Positions 10,969 through 23,199 of a stretch of DNA of 64,000 bases are shown here, in pieces. Made by a program: the position numbers and the translations under genes. A model generated the notes under the pieces. The model saw nothing but the letters and a program-made list of their open reading frames with translations. It ran no database searches and was not told the origin of the DNA. The number at the start of each line of letters is the position of its first letter. Positions within the stretch are counted from its first letter, which is position 1. Origin of the DNA: Proteles cristata cristata (Eukaryota; Chordata; Mammalia; Carnivora; Hyaenidae); the NCBI GenBank assembly GCA_017311185.1, contig JAESUZ010003490.1, forward strand, positions 2,046,001 to 2,110,000. Direction: 5' to 3'.

Positions 10969-13900
10969 TCCCTGGAATATGCATGTTGGCCATATCAACG
11001 TGGTTGAAGACCACTGAATGACAGCATGTATATATATCTGTCTCCTGCGATTAGAGCCTCTCTGCAAACCTGTGTCTGTGGTGCCTGCTGGAGGGGAGGG
11101 TTGGGGGTCTGTTCTGGAGAAGACACAGTACCAGTTGGACCTCCTTGTGCCAAGGGTGAGCTGTGTGCAGATAGCCCTGGTCTCCCCGGAGTTAGATGGT
11201 TATTTCAACCTCCTCACCCCTGGGCGTTCTCGACCTAGAAGCCACACAACACAGTCTGAACTGTGTTTGGAAGGGCAGGAGGCAGAGATTGTTCTGAACT
11301 GTGAGCTGAAGAGGCGCTGATGGGGACAGCGTGCGCTAATGGAGGTCTGAGAAGTGAGCCTGATAGCCAGCTGGGTCTTGCTGCCAGCATCTGCCCGGGC
11401 GCAAGGAGCCGTGCCCCTCATTCCTTCTTAAACAGCCTTGTGTTTATCATTCCTGTGACTTGCAGACCTCTTTGGACCCTGTATCTCTGGGCTTTTCATC
11501 AATCAGATCCTGCTTAGCAGACAGTCATGGGTGGGGTTTGTTACGTGTGCACACGTGACTGTGCTTTGCTAGCTTGGCTGGGTCAGAACTGGGCTCTCTG
11601 TTGAGCGTTTAGCCAAAAGGGGTTAAGAGGAGGCAAGGCTCACACCACTGCTAAAGGCCAGAGAACTTTGCAGAAGAACTGGTCATCTTAAACATGAGCT
11701 GGTCTGTTTATAATTTGGCCGACTGCCACAGGCCTTTAATGAATGGCAGTCTGTGCGGGCGCACACACTTTGTGTTCTGAGTCTCAGTGTGTGTTTGTTC
11801 ATTTATGTGCCTCTGTGCCGTGGGTGTGGATGTGATTTCCCAGTCTCTCGGGGTGAGCACGGAGGGTCTAGGAGGCGCAGGCCTTGCAGGAAGGAGCCCC
11901 CAGCTGATGCCTGCAAGTCCGCGGGAGCTGGGGAAGCCTTGGAGGGTTTCTCCAAGGTGGGCCTCGGCGATCTCTCTTTACTGCTGAGGAAACGGAAGCC
12001 TAGGGGGGTGCCCAGGGCTCAGATCAGGCTCAGGTCAGAGGCCACCTGGGGCGGGGACTGCGGCTCTGCCCCGCTTGCTCCCGACAGCCCTGCCAGGGCT
12101 GCAGAGACCTCATGGCCCCGAGGACGGTGCAGGCTCACCTTCAGGCGGCGTGGCCCTTTGCGGGAGGCCCTGACACTGGTAGTGCACTCATGGGAGGGTG
12201 GAATCTGTGTGTTTTGTTTCCAGTGACGGGGATGGCTTTGCAGAACCAGCCACACCCCTGCCCCATCCTGGTGATTTGTGTGCACAAGATGGCTGACCAA
12301 GGAGAGAGGGGCTCCCTCGGCCCGGGGAGGCCTCTTGCCATTCACAGAGAATGGGTGCTCATGCAAGAGCTTCTCACCCAGTGGGTCTGCATTAAATCAG
12401 AGCCCCCCCACCCCCTCCGAGGCCCATGGCTGATACTTCTTAAGACATTGGGCACTGGTTTCCAGTCCTGTGGCTCTTGGGTATGAGTAAAGCCTAGAAT
12501 CCAAACCCCATTGGGAAGTGTCCCCCACCCCGCCTAAGCCTGTAATAGTTGTCACTCACCTTGCAGCGGACTGGCTGGTTGTTACTGTGGGGAAGTTGGG
12601 TAGTCTTGTTTGTTTGTTTGTTGAGAGAAGCATAGAGCTGTCACCACGTGGACCTCCGCCATCATATGGAGCTGGGTTTGAACGTCAGCTTCAGGATTCA
12701 ATCTCCTACGTCTGCAGACCTCTCCGAGCCTGTTTCCTCTGCAGTGAAGGGTGATGGTGTGGCGATGTCGTGCGAAACCATCCCCGTGGGACACAGGATT
12801 GCTCTTTCTCCTATCTCAGCCTGGTCCTACCATTTTCTTTGGGTTTTGTTCTTATTTAAACTCTGTCCTGTGCTGTCACTTCCATCAGCGATATTATGTT
12901 GGTTCCTTGGGATCTGAGAAGGACTCACCAGGTCATGTGGCACACAGTAGGTCTACAAGTGGCAGTAATCGTTGTTTCTGTTCCTGTCTGGGAAGAGGGA
13001 TGCCTGCGGGGTCCTTTGTATTGCTGTTTCACTACTGCTTGTCAGCCTTAGGGGGAAGAACCCCAGGGCAGGGCTTCCAAGTGAGGCATTTCCTCCCTCC
13101 AGTCCAGCGCGCCTCCTGGAAGTCTCCAGATCCGCGTCACATTCATGGTCTTGTCTGTCCACACCGCCAACTAGGATGAGCCTTCTGGAGACATTTACCT
13201 TCTTGGTTTTCAAGCATGAATAACTTCACTGCCCTGAAGGGGAGTTGCTTTAAGATTCAGTCTTTGGAGAGGTTTTGGATCAAGTGTTTATTTTCCTTAA
13301 ATAACATGGGGCTTGTTGACTTCTGCAGGGGTTTGTACAGCCTGTCTACTTAGTCAGCCCCCTTCCCCCCAGAAGAATCCAGGGTTTTGTTCTCCACTGG
13401 CCTCTCAGTGTGCTCCTTTTTGTGGGAAGCAACCCACAGGCCAGGTTGCCCAAGATGAGCACGGATGAAAATTGAGAGGCTGTTGAAAAGACTTTGGAAG
13501 GCCCAGGGCACGGGATGAGATGGGGCCCAGGAAGGTGGTGCTGGCCCGGGGCCATCTTGCCCTTCCTTTCTTCCTGACAGGTGTATAGAATGGCATCTCC
13601 TGCCGGCAATCAGTGGGCCTGGGATATCTCTGGCAGACGGTGCTGGAAATCTGATGCTCGGACTCTTCCTGGGGACAGGAGAGTGCCAGAATGCAGACAG
13701 AAATCGCCCAGGTCAAGATTTGAGGGGTTGAGAAAAGCGGTGAGGGCAGAGGCCCACAGTCTTTCAGACCAAGTGCAGAGCGTGAGGAGTTGCCTCCTAC
13801 CGGGCTGGCTCCTTCCCAGCTCTGGGAAGCCACCCCGTGGTGGCTGGGGTTTCAAAGCCTTGAGAGGCGCTTTGCCTACCTCCAGTGCCCTTTCACTCCT

Positions 13901-14564
13901 CTTGGTTGACAAAGCCAGGGACCATTTCTGACTAGGAAATCCAACCCAAGCCCACAACTGGGGCTGAGAGTAGTGCATGCTTGTGTGTGTGTGTGTGCTT
14001 GTGTGTGTGTGTGTGGGGGGGGGTGTTTTTGTTGATGAGGGAAGAGCCCACACCACACAGAGCCCCTAAGAGTTTCTGGAATCCCACTTTCCATGCTCTC
14101 CAGCCACCCCCAAGGTTTAGCAGAGTCTCGGGTAGGTCTCAAGGCGCCACGTGCTCTGGGGCAGCAGCTGTTGGTGCTGACTAATGGGACTTCCTGGCAG
14201 CTGCACTGGGCACACTTGGCTCCGGCAGGGACCGCCTCTCCTCACCGCCCACCCTGCCCCCAAGCACCCGATGAAGGCCTGAGAAAGGTGCCTGCGGGCT
14301 CAGCTGCTGAGAGAGGCTGCTTGTGTGAGGAAGGGCCTAGAACTCGGTGACTCATGGATCCACTGAACGATGTCGGAAGGGCCAACCTCCCTTGTGTAGA
14401 GCAGAGAACATGGCGCTGGGGGTGTGTGTAAGGTCAAAGGGCAAGCTAGGGGCCGAACTGACCCTTGAAACCACGCCTCCTTTCTGCCCTCTGCATGAGG
14501 CCACTCTGCCTTTGTGAGGCAGCCCTGCCACAGGGTTTGTCTCACTCATTGTCCCTGCCCATGC
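10969..14564. other. long non-coding stretch, no gene
   Basis: I recognise no exon. A GC-richer part at about 11,840-12,130 has scattered CpGs and a MIR-like CTGCTGAGGAAACGGAAGCC, but is too weak for a CpG-island call. A possible degraded MIR lies at about 12,650-12,760 (GAGCTGGGTTTGAACGTCAG). Overlapping open frames at 13,405-14,056 on the minus strand run through the GT microsatellite and have no domain. Confidence 0.45.
13982..14023. repeat. (GT)n microsatellite ending in a G run
   Basis: Two (GT)n blocks are separated by a CTT interruption and followed by about nine Gs. Length is likely variable between individuals. Confidence 0.95.
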
Positions 14565-14700
14565 ACTGGTGCTCACTAGCTGTGTGTCCTTGGGCAAATC
14601 ACGTCACCTCTCTTGAGCTTCAGTTTCCTCATAGGCCAAATGGGTAATGGGCGTCCGTACCTCAGAGGCTTGTTGTAAGGGTAGAATGCGAGCCCAGGGT
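14565..14700 (+). repeat. MIR SINE fragment, sense
   Basis: CTCACTAGCTGTGTGTCCTT, GGGCAAATCACGTCACCTCT, CTTGAGCTTCAGTTTCCTCA and CAGAGGCTTGTTGTAAGGGT are consecutive MIR core blocks. The 5' and 3' ends are missing or too diverged. Confidence 0.75.
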
Positions 14701-15039
14701 GACATACTTGGTCCCGCCACTTCCCTTTCTACCTCACTGAAAAGCTGGGCTGATGCATGTCTGTCTGTAAATCCAGGGCCTCCCTGTGGATGCCACCCAC
14801 TTAGTCTTGGGGGGAGGAAGGGTAAGGGATCGAGAGCCAGGGAAGGAGACAGGGCGGGTGGGGCGGGGTTGGGGGCGAGCAGGAGAACCTGAGTGCTTGC
14901 TGATTCCTGCCCCTTCCTGCACACCCCAGGCCTCTTCACTTTCCAGTCATAGAAGGGACCAGAGGGGCGCAAGTGACTGTACAGAATTCCTGACAAATGG
15001 CCAGGCATCCTTCACCCGCTACCCACAGCTACCACTCTC

Positions 15040-15185
15040 CAGGACACCGTCAACAGCCTTAGGGGGCAGATACTGCTAACACCTGCAGTTTACAGCCAAG
15101 AACACAGAGGCTTGGGGCGGACGAGTGCATCTTGCCCAGTGGCAGTTGCTGCAGAGCCACGAGATGACTGAGATCTTTCCACCAG
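15040..15185 (-). repeat. probable MIR fragment, antisense
   Basis: CAGTTTACAGCCAAGAACAC with AGAGGCTTGGGG recalls the antisense MIR 'CATTTTACAGATGAGGAAACTGAGGCTCAG' block. It is followed by a CTTGCCCAGTGGC equivalent of 'TTGCCCAAGGTCAC'. Diverged; moderate call. Confidence 0.5.
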
Positions 15186-15529
15186 GCTATCCTGCTGCCC
15201 TTCTTCTGTGCTGGGGATTTTGTCCCCTGGAAGAACAGGAAAAGGATTCTGATTCTTCCCAAGACCTCGAGGCTTGGCTTACCCTCCGGATTCCACATCT
15301 GGGTAGTCCGGTGTTGAACGTGGCCCAGGCAGAAAAGAGAGCTTTTCCAGGCATGTCTGGAGCAATGAGAAGGCCCTGCAGGGCCGGGTCCCCTCCATGG
15401 CTGTAATTAAACCTCCCTGCCTGATCTTTTCAAGCACCAGCTTTTCAGGGGTTCAGATAACACGGCTTTGTGCTCAGGGCCCTTTCAGGACTTGAAAGGG
15501 GATCTGTTTCCACTCTCACGATGCCTCTT

Positions 15530-15850
15530 TTTCTCCCCACGAGGCTGAATTTTACAAAAGTAGGGTGTGAGCCTCGGACAAGTAGCTGACATCTGGGCCT
15601 TTTTCATAGAAATTCCAGGACGGATGTTTTCCCCAGGACGCGCAGCCGTGTCCCAAGGAGAGATTTATCAGTTAAACCTGCCTGACTCCAGAGGAGTCAC
15701 CCACCGACTTCCTGGTAAATACCCGCGGGCCAGGAATGCGTTTGTAAAATTTTTAAGAGAAAAGCCTCTGCCGGTCCCCCAACCATGTGTTTGTGTCTGG
15801 AGGTGAAAGGTGCAAGGGAAGATGTTTGTTCCCGAAATAAGACATTTTGT
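15530..15850. other. repeat-free block, candidate regulatory DNA
   Basis: No repeat is recognised. The block carries GAGATTTATCAGTTAAACCT near 15,659, CAGGAATGCGTTTGTAAAAT near 15,732 and a TTCATAGAAATTCCAGGA stretch. Its texture differs from neighbouring degraded repeats. A regulatory role is inference. Confidence 0.25.
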
Positions 15851-16479
15851 ACAAATACACACAAGCCTTTAATTTGACATTGCAGTCAGATGCTGAGCCG
15901 TCAGGTGCTGGGTTTGAAGTTCAAAGTTGACTTTCCCCCCTGTAGCTACAAAGTTCTGTGTCAGCCCGAATTTCAATTTCCTGGGATTTTCGTCTGTCTA
16001 TGACTCAACTTGGTGTTCTCAGCACCTCTGGGTTTTTTTGTTGTGTGGTTTGTGTATTTTTGTTTCGTTTTTTTGGGGGGTGGTGGTGGCTAGAGGAGGG
16101 GTGGGTTAGTGACAGGGCAAGGGGGGCGTTTAATCATTTATCCCTTTAAGTAGGTTTAATTGTATAAAGATTATAATGCATACAAACGTCTGTAATTAGG
16201 GGAGGTGGTTCTGTTAGACAGTGTTTTAGTGAAGAAAATTATAGTGTTCATAAGCTGTTTAAGGAGGAGGCAGCATATATTAACATGCGACTAGTTTTGT
16301 GAATTCATGCTGAGTGTTTACCAGGGCTCCCCCCGAGGTGTGTCCCCGAATTCCAAAGTATTCCTAGTCCCTCTGTGCTTCCTGAACTGTTGTTGTTGTT
16401 GAGCTCGGCCATTTTCCAGAATACGGGGTCTTTTCCATAAGGGGCTTTGGAGAGCAGACTTTGTTTAACAACATGATGA
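15851..16479. other. AT-leaning non-coding sequence
   Basis: A T/G-rich tract lies at about 16,030-16,100. Next come TTTAATTGTATAAAGATTAT, GTAATTAGG and AAAATTATAG words at 16,155-16,250. No repeat or gene is recognised; the second half could also be regulatory. Confidence 0.3.
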
Positions 16480-16985
16480 GTTTCACTCATTCGTGGGACA
16501 TGTTTAGGAGCCCCAGGCACTGTCCTGGGCATCGGGGGTACAGGCATGAGAGAGACAGCAGGCTTTGTGCTCTGGTGAAGTTGTAATCTAATGGGGAGTC
16601 ACACTGTAGATGAGAAAGTTGAGGAAGCCAGCCTGCTGCTTACAGATGCTGATCAGTGCAAAGAGGAAGTGCAATAGATCATTCGTCCGGGGAGGGACTG
16701 GCAAGTAGGGAGCAGGGTGAGGATGCTCCTTTGGGCAGAGTGAGCAGAGAGGCCTCTCTGCGGCCATGGGATGGTGCAAGGCTAGGGGTTTCCAGGCAGA
16801 TGGGATAGCCCGTGTAGCGTCCAAGGCAAGATCAGCCTTGTGATTTCAGGGAACAGAGGGAAGGGTGCTGGAGCTGGAGGGTGGTGAGCAAGGGAGCCAG
16901 GGATGGGAGAGGTGTTGGAGAGGGGGGTGGGGCGCTGTTGGGGGCTCAGACATGTCCTCAGTGTGCTGGCAAGGTAGAAGCGAAG
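16480..16985 (-). mobile_element. LINE-2 (L2) 3' region, antisense
   Basis: TTTCACTCATTCGTGGGACA with CAGGCACTGTCCTGGGCATC and GGGGGTACAGGCATGA matches the reverse complement of the L2 terminus. GTAATCTAATGGGGAGTCAC, GAGAGGCCTCTCTGCGGCCA and GGGAGCCAGGGATGGGAGAG follow in L2 antisense order. A further weak antisense L2-like patch lies near 17,440-17,490. Confidence 0.7.
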
Positions 16986-18224
16986 GGACTTCCAGTGTGT
17001 GTTCCATACCTGCTTTGGGACTCTGCCACATGGTCTCGGCATCAGAGGTGCTGAGCACACAGATTAGGGCTTTTTGCTGGAGGTGAGCCTTTGAGGGCTC
17101 AGAAGAGACGCTCTCGGTTGGGACTCCTCCTTCAGGATCCAGTCTTTTGGTGGAGAATCAATGCCATGAAGAACATGAGATAGAAAAAAGGTTGACTGTC
17201 CATTCAACTCAGGGGATGTTCTCATAATGATCACTAGGCTGTAAAAGAAATGTATCCATGCACAGTGGGAGCATCGTTGATGCCCAATGGCTCCATCTGG
17301 GGGGAAAAAAAGCATGGGCCCTGAGGGAGGAATAGGAGTTTGATAGGATAAATGAAAAGAACCTTGATGGCAAAGAAAACCCACTTTGTCAAAAGTGTGT
17401 TAGAGGAACATCAAATAATCTGATGTGGCAAGAAATGAGCCTTTTGGGAAGAGGAGCTGGGGTCAGGTTGGGACAGGCCTTGAAGGACAGTACGCTACGT
17501 GGGTAGCTTTACTCCTGTATGTTTCGATGCCAGGTTGACTCATAAACGCCGAATCCAAAGAATTCATTTGCTCTGAGAAGATAGACCATCACCCTTAAGA
17601 ACACTGAAGCTGTCTTGCAATAGTTTGTTTTAAATTTTAAGACCACCCTTCTCGGGGGTGGGGGGTGGGGACCCGGGGGGCCCTGGACAGATGGCTCGGT
17701 TGTGGAAGGCCCCACATATGTCTGGTCTCAGCCCAGGGCTTTTACTGTCACATGAGTAAGACCCAGCTGACCCTGCTGTTGTGTCAAGCTCTCGGTCAGA
17801 TGGTGAGTATGTGGGCAGGCTCAAGTTTTATAGCCACGCTCCCAGCAGCCCCTTTACCCTCTTCCTCCGGATCCTGGGAGACCAGACAATCGATCCCCTG
17901 TCGATTGCCAGCATTCTCTGCTGCGGGACCTCACGCTTGGCTTTCACAATGTCACTTTTGGCCTTCCTTGTGCTCTTTCCCAGCCCTCGGCAATTTACTT
18001 CTGGTTGAAAGCCTCAAATACCAAGAAGCACGTCATCTGAAATACCACTGACATGTCTCTCCCCATTGGTGTGGGGCAAGTCGTGAGCACCGAAGGCTCT
18101 CAGTCCAGATTTCCGCCGAAGGGGAGGGGAGATAAAGTTACAAGTTACCGAATACGAGGCAGGCAGCTGGGTGCCGGATCCACAGCAGTCCCGTTATGGA
18201 GCGCTCCGGTGGGCACACTCTTTC
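16986..18224. other. non-coding sequence, no feature recognised
   Basis: No exon, RNA gene or clear repeat. A G-rich tract at 17,652-17,682 contains several runs of three or more Gs. An open frame on the plus strand at 17,665-18,051 has no recognisable domain. Confidence 0.45.
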
Positions 18225-18490
18225 TGGCCTTGCTGAAAGATGATTTGCTAGGATGAAATAAATACGCCCCTAATTGTTTGTGGTGCGGGAAAGCAATCCC
18301 ATAAGCATTAATTTGCTCAAGCCCAGAGTGTGTGAGAAGGAGCCTGCCCGACATGTTTTTCTTTTCTATTAACACTTCCATGATAAACAGCTTAGATGCA
18401 CCGAGAAAAATTAATGAAACTATTGTAACAACCATGCACATGTAGGTAATTTATTAAGGACAATTAAAAAGCTTTAAAAATCATCCATGG
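18225..18490. other. repeat-free AT-rich block, candidate regulatory DNA
   Basis: Dense homeodomain-like words are present: CCTAATTGTTTG near 18,270, GCATTAATTTGCTC near 18,306, AAATTAATGAAAC near 18,407, GTAATTTATTAAGG near 18,446 and ACAATTAAAAAGC near 18,461. There is also TTTCTATTAACACTTCC. No repeat family fits. This is among the best enhancer-like candidates in the window; conservation is untested. Confidence 0.35.
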
Positions 18491-18979
18491 GGCAAAGTGA
18501 GCAGGAAGATGGTGTGTGGCGGATTTTGGCAGGGAGCCTGCCCGTGGGCGTGTGGGCAGGTTTCTCCTCCCAGATCCCTCACCCCGGCTAGAACGACACA
18601 GCGGTGGGGAGTGTGGCTTTCTCCTGGCGAGACTGTTAAGGACAAATTCTTCTGTGTGGTTCCCCAGTTTCAGCAAGCCAGGGTGGGGGTGGAGCATGGG
18701 GTGGGACGGAGCATGTGGAGGTGTGAAGGGCAGATCTGTGAAGTCCCGGAAAGCCGTCTGGGACCTATTTGGCTTTGACATCTTTGGGACAGAGGTGTGC
18801 TTGCCGCTGGACCTCACCTCTAAGGTTTCCTGGCTCAAGGAGGGGAGTTCCCTCCGTCCTGGGTAACCCTTTGCTGTTTTTATAAGGACTTCAGTTTGGA
18901 TTGGTCCTGGAAGCCCCAAAAGCAGGGAGAGGGCAGAAGAGGAAGTGTAGGGAGGTCAAGGTGGCACTGTCATGGTGTC

Positions 18980-19175
18980 ATTAGCCATTTACTAGCTCGG
19001 ACCTTGGGCTGGCCTCTGCATAACTACCCTGAGCCTCAGCTTCCGTATCTGCAAAATGGGGATGATGGATAGGAGTGGGTGGGGGATTGGAGTGGGGGTC
19101 CCCCAAGTTCATGGGTGCAGAGGGCTTTGCATGATCTCTGACTCTTACGTAGTAAGTGCTTAGTAAGTGTTAACT
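18980..19175 (+). repeat. MIR SINE, sense
   Basis: CATTTACTAGCTCGGACCTT, CCTGAGCCTCAGCTTCCGTA, TCTGCAAAATGGGGATGATG and the 3' end AGTAAGTGCTTAGTAAGTGT are consecutive MIR blocks. The middle has a G-rich expansion (about 19,065-19,095). Confidence 0.78.
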
Positions 19176-19465
19176 AGTCTTTGTCAATGGAGGGCTTCAT
19201 TGTTGGATTGACTGAAGACCAAGCTAAGGGCAAAACCCAGATAGTCAGCTCGCAGACCGATGCCCTTTTCATGATGTGGCAACATCTCCCGGCCCACCCT
19301 GTGCATCCCTCATCACAGGTCTTGAGTGACCAGAATGCACACATAATAGCCTCTGTGAGCCCCGAGATGCTCTCCATCGGCCGACTCAGAAGGAAGATGG
19401 GACTGCCATGCTTCTCTTCATCCTGGTCTCAGACCTACCCCTTCTCCACCCACACGCTGCTTTAT

Positions 19466-19680
19466 TTTTTTTTTTAAATTTATTTCTAGGAGAGAGAGAG
19501 AGAGAGAGCATGAGCAGGGGAGGGTCAGAGAGAGAGGGAGACACAGACTCTGAAATAGGCTCCAGGCTCTGAGCTGGCAGTCAGCACAGAGCCCAATGCG
19601 GGGCTCATACCCACGAACCGCGAGATCATGACCTAAGCGAAAGTCGGACGCTTAACCAACTAAGCCACCCAGGCGCCCCC
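19466..19680 (-). mobile_element. young feliform CAN-SINE, antisense (CTTAG/CTAG cohort)
   Basis: A complete element: T-rich tail complement, TTATTTCTAGGAGAGAGAGA, CTCTGAGCTGGCAGTCAGCA, GAACCGCGAGATCATGACCT, AAGCGAAAGTCGGACGCTTA and the head complement ACTAAGCCACCCAGGCGCCC. The perfect 9-base target-site duplication CTGCTTTAT is at 19,457-19,465 and 19,686-19,694. Diagnostic sites (CTAG before the tail, CAGTCAGC, TAAGCGAAAG, ACTAAGCC) group it with the copies at 29,742, 60,727 and 62,475. Confidence 0.97.
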
Positions 19681-20039
19681 ACATCCTGCTTTATAGAACA
19701 GCCCCAGAGTAATAGATCTTCCCCGTCTTTGCATGGTCTTCACACAAACACATGAGAGGCTGGATATGCTAAGATTTTTTTTTAATTGGCTGATGACCCA
19801 GGAAACCTTTGACCTTGTAGACCAGCAATTTTCCAAACACAGATAGATATATTTAATAAAGCAAAACCTCTGTTAATGGATGGTGCTGACCAGTCTTGGG
19901 GTAGCTGTTCTTGTTTTGCTCTGTTTTTTCCAGCCCTGATTATAGACCCATACGTTGTGTGTCCATTATAGACATACGCATCTATCTGCAAGAAGTAATT
20001 TTTAGTTCACTTACTAACTAGAAAGGAAAATGAAGTGTT

Positions 20040-20230
20040 TTAGTGCAGACACGTCAGACACAGACTTTTTTCCCTTCCCCGTGCTGCAAATGAACAGTGA
20101 AAAATTACTCGCTCTCGCTATTAAAAGCTATCGAGCCTGTAAAAAATAGTAAATTATGGAGACATTATCAAAGTTTATAGGCACTAGAATTTGACCTTCA
20201 GCAAATTCAACATTGGAGGGGAACACGGTT
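20040..20230. other. repeat-free AT-rich block, candidate regulatory DNA
   Basis: Contains TCGCTATTAAAAGCTATCGA, GTAAAAAATAGTAAATTATG and AAGTTTATAGGCACTAGAAT and no recognised repeat. Texture suggests conserved non-coding DNA; this is inference. Confidence 0.25.
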
Positions 20231-22050
20231 TTCTTTGCCTTCTTCAAAACGAAAAATGAGAGGGAGGAAAAAGATTTATTTCCTTCTGTGGCTAGAGCAG
20301 CAACTGAAATGGCATTCCCCAGTTAAAAAAAAGAAAAAAGCTTTGTTAAATTACATAAAGTAATTTGGGAAGAGTGTCTCCTTGGGAAAAAAGGAAAGCT
20401 CTAGAAAAGGCAGAGTCCCTTTGGACGAATCGCTCTTCCTGCTCCCTTCCACCCCTCAGTACTTGCTCATCACTTTGGTGACTATTCATATGGTGCTTTT
20501 TCTGTGCACTTACTTGCTTTTGTATATACTCAGAGGAAATAATCAAGTAGTGTTTTGTCTGTGTAGGATTTCCACTTCTGCAAAACTTCTCACCTTTTTC
20601 TTTGTCCTTTCCTGAGACTTAGCTGGGAGAAGAGTGAGCTTGGACGAGTCAGTGTAGGGGCTGGATGGCCTGATGGATGGTGGTGGTGTTTCTCCTTTGT
20701 TTGTTCTTCTTGTGCTCGATGATGTTTCCTCGGTTGGTAATCATCTGGGTTAAGATTGAGATGGTGGATGGATGAGAGATGCAGGTAAGTGTCCAGAAGG
20801 ACCAAAGTGCTGGCAGTTAATAGGGGCCAGTAGTTAGGCTTCAGCATCCTTTGCCTTTGTCTACAACCTGACACTCCTCTGAACCAGGAGAATCGCCTGC
20901 CTGACACTAGGGTCCGTTGTGTGGCTTTGAGCATGTAAACGTGTGAGAGTGTGGGTGTTGCGTGCATGTGGGTGCATGTTTAAGGTGGGGACTTTGGAGG
21001 AGAAGCCTCCGTCTCCTTAATCTTGTCTTGGAGTGCACAAATGAGATCTTTAGCTAAGTGAGTCCCCAAATACAGTGATGGTGTTTGGGGAAGGCACCAT
21101 CAAAGGACTGTTTGTGAAACAGTGGGCTGATGTGCCCTTCGTAGTCTCCAGGAAACCTCTGAAAGTGGTTCCCCCTATCCCGTCCTTCCTGTGACATTTC
21201 TGCAACAGAGGCACCAGCCTGGTGCCTTCACATCTCTGGACAGTGAGACACTTTGCCCTTTTTCCAAGAGCAGAGGCCCCGTAGCAATTGCCGGATCTTC
21301 ACAGAGAGTGTGTCCCTAATCTCATTCTCGCCTGCTTGTACCTCTGCTCTGAGGCCAGTGGAGAAAATTGCTCTGGTGCTTTGCTGCTGTCTGAGATTTA
21401 AGGTGGGAAGTTGAAGATACAGGGTCTTGGGAAGGCAGATGTGTGCTTTGGGAATGACAGTGAAATTGGCACAGCCGTGCAGCCCAGCTCATGTGCCTCC
21501 TCACCTCCTGGCAGAGCTGGTGTTTGAAACTCTTTATAGCCGCTGCCCAGCAGAGGCACTTTGGACGTTTCAGAAAAGGGGAAGGGCCAGGTTAGGACCT
21601 GTCACCTCTCTCAGCCTGATCTGGTCCCTGAAGTGAAGGCTGGTGTAAGAAGAGCATCAAGGGGTCAGGCAATTATGAAAACGAGAAGCCTTGACCCTTG
21701 CAAGCTTTGCTGACTGTGACCATGAGTGATGCCCCTTTTCTTTCTTTCCTGAAGAATAGCCCTCCCGTGTGCTCCCATTTATCTGACCTGAAGATGGGCG
21801 GCTCTGACCACACCCTTACTCATCAGGCTCCAGTTAGACGACATGGTAAGGGCTTCACCTTCAGTACCTTGTAAGCCAGTTTGGCGACTAGGTGCTCAGC
21901 GGTGTGTCCAGGACAGAAGTGGCTGGGAACAGCCATCCATCCTTACCTAGGCTCCGGGCAAGGGACCATGCAGCTCTCCCCTCCTGTTCCCTGGGGGAGG
22001 GGAGGGGAAGCAGGTGGCACACTGTCAGCTGGAAGGACCCCTGGGGACCC
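20231..22050. other. non-coding sequence, no feature recognised
   Basis: No exon, RNA or clear repeat. Open frames around 20,590-20,967 (minus) and 21,881-22,308 (plus, overlapping in several frames) have no domain; the latter overlap a tandem duplication. Confidence 0.45.
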
Positions 22051-22108
22051 GTGTCCATCCTCGCAGAGGGGAAGCGGCCGTGTCCATCCTCGCAGAGGGG
22101 AAGCGGCT
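22051..22108. repeat. 29-bp perfect tandem duplication
   Basis: The unit beginning GTGTCCATCCTCGCAGAGGG and ending AAGCGGC(C/T) is present at 22,051-22,079 and 22,080-22,108, identical except for the last base. The near-identity indicates a recent event or an assembly effect. Confidence 0.95.
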
Positions 22109-22404
22109 GGCCCAGGACTCCACCACCAGCACCAGAACCCAGACTGGCAGCCAGACCCCTGCCTCCCGGTTGTGTGCGCCCCGAGGCCAGCGATCCCAGA
22201 CTTTTTGAGGGACAGGCCACTTACGCAGCAGTCTTTCCCAGTCCATCTGCTCCCTTTTGTTCTAGTAGCTTAGGACCATTAAACACGGACTGTCTTTTCT
22301 GGACTTAGATGAAAGCAGGGAGGAGGACGCTGTACCTGAAAAGGCTGGTCTCCAAGAGGGCTCTAATCTGCAGAGAGAGGCCTGATTTCTTTTCATTTCC
22401 GCAG

Positions 22405-22630
22405 TCGGAATAACTACCGTTTACTCCTCACCTGCCACGTGCTGGGCCCTGAGTGCCGCCCTATGCGGCATCGTCTTACTGTTGCTTCACCCACCCCACA
22501 GGCGGTCCTGCAGCCACCCCCTGCTACAGGTGAGGACCTGGAGGCAGGCTCGTGTCCTGCCCCAGGTGACACAGCTGACTGGGGGTGGGGGCTGGGGCTT
22601 GGATGCGGGGTCTCACCTCAGCCAGGGGCT
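22405..22630 (-). repeat. probable MIR, antisense, diverged
   Basis: GGAATAACTACCGTTTACTC, CACGTGCTGGGCCCTGAGTG and the CCCAGGTGACACAGCTGACT block follow the antisense MIR order (TAGCTACCATTTATTGAGC, TGTGCCAGGCACTG, AAGGTCACACAGCTAGT). The centre is GC-rich and much altered. Confidence 0.5.
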
Positions 22631-23014
22631 TCCACGTGGCAGATGGAGACTGAGGCCTCCTGGGCGGACGTGGGGGAGGGCCCGTCTTTGTCCCCCGTGT
22701 TTGCCCGTGACTTCCCCACACACGTCATCGCTGTGGTGGCACCTTCCTGATGTTCAGGGTGTCTTGTGACCGTCCGTGAGGCCTGCTGTCCCTTTTCTGG
22801 CTGTCTAGGTAAGGGACACCAAGGCTCCATTTGTAACCTGATAATTTGGGGTTGAGCCACGTCTCCGAGATATGCTGGGTGGCAAGTAGTCAGTGGTGTC
22901 GTGGGGTCATTGATTTCATTTGCTCACTCCGCGTCGGAGAGGGTTACCTGCAGAGCACACGCAAGCGGTCACCTGTGCAGACCATGCACCCCGTGCCGGG
23001 GCCCCCTCTGGTTT

Positions 23015-23195
23015 CACGTACTTAATCCTCACCACGGTCTTTGTGGTAGCTACTACTTATTATTCCCACTCTATATAGACATCAGGAAATGGAGGCCAGA
23101 GAGGTTGAGCGACTTGTTCGAGGTCACACAGCTGGGCATTGGCTGTCAGAGCCAACCTCCAAACTGTCCGACCCTAGGGCTCTGGTCTTCACCTT
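23015..23195 (-). repeat. MIR SINE, antisense
   Basis: TACTTAATCCTCACCACGGT, ACTACTTATTATTCCCACTC, GGAAATGGAGGCCAGAGAGG and GAGGTCACACAGCTGGGCAT match consecutive antisense MIR blocks. It ends in a CCGACCCTAGGGCTCTGGTC equivalent of the 'GACTCCAGAGCCC' block. Confidence 0.78.
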
Positions 23196-23199
23196 CCTC

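Noticed and set aside
11840..12130. CpG-bearing GC-rich patch as a possible promoter island
   Set aside because: CpGs are scattered and few, there is no promoter element or exon downstream, and a MIR remnant accounts for part of it.
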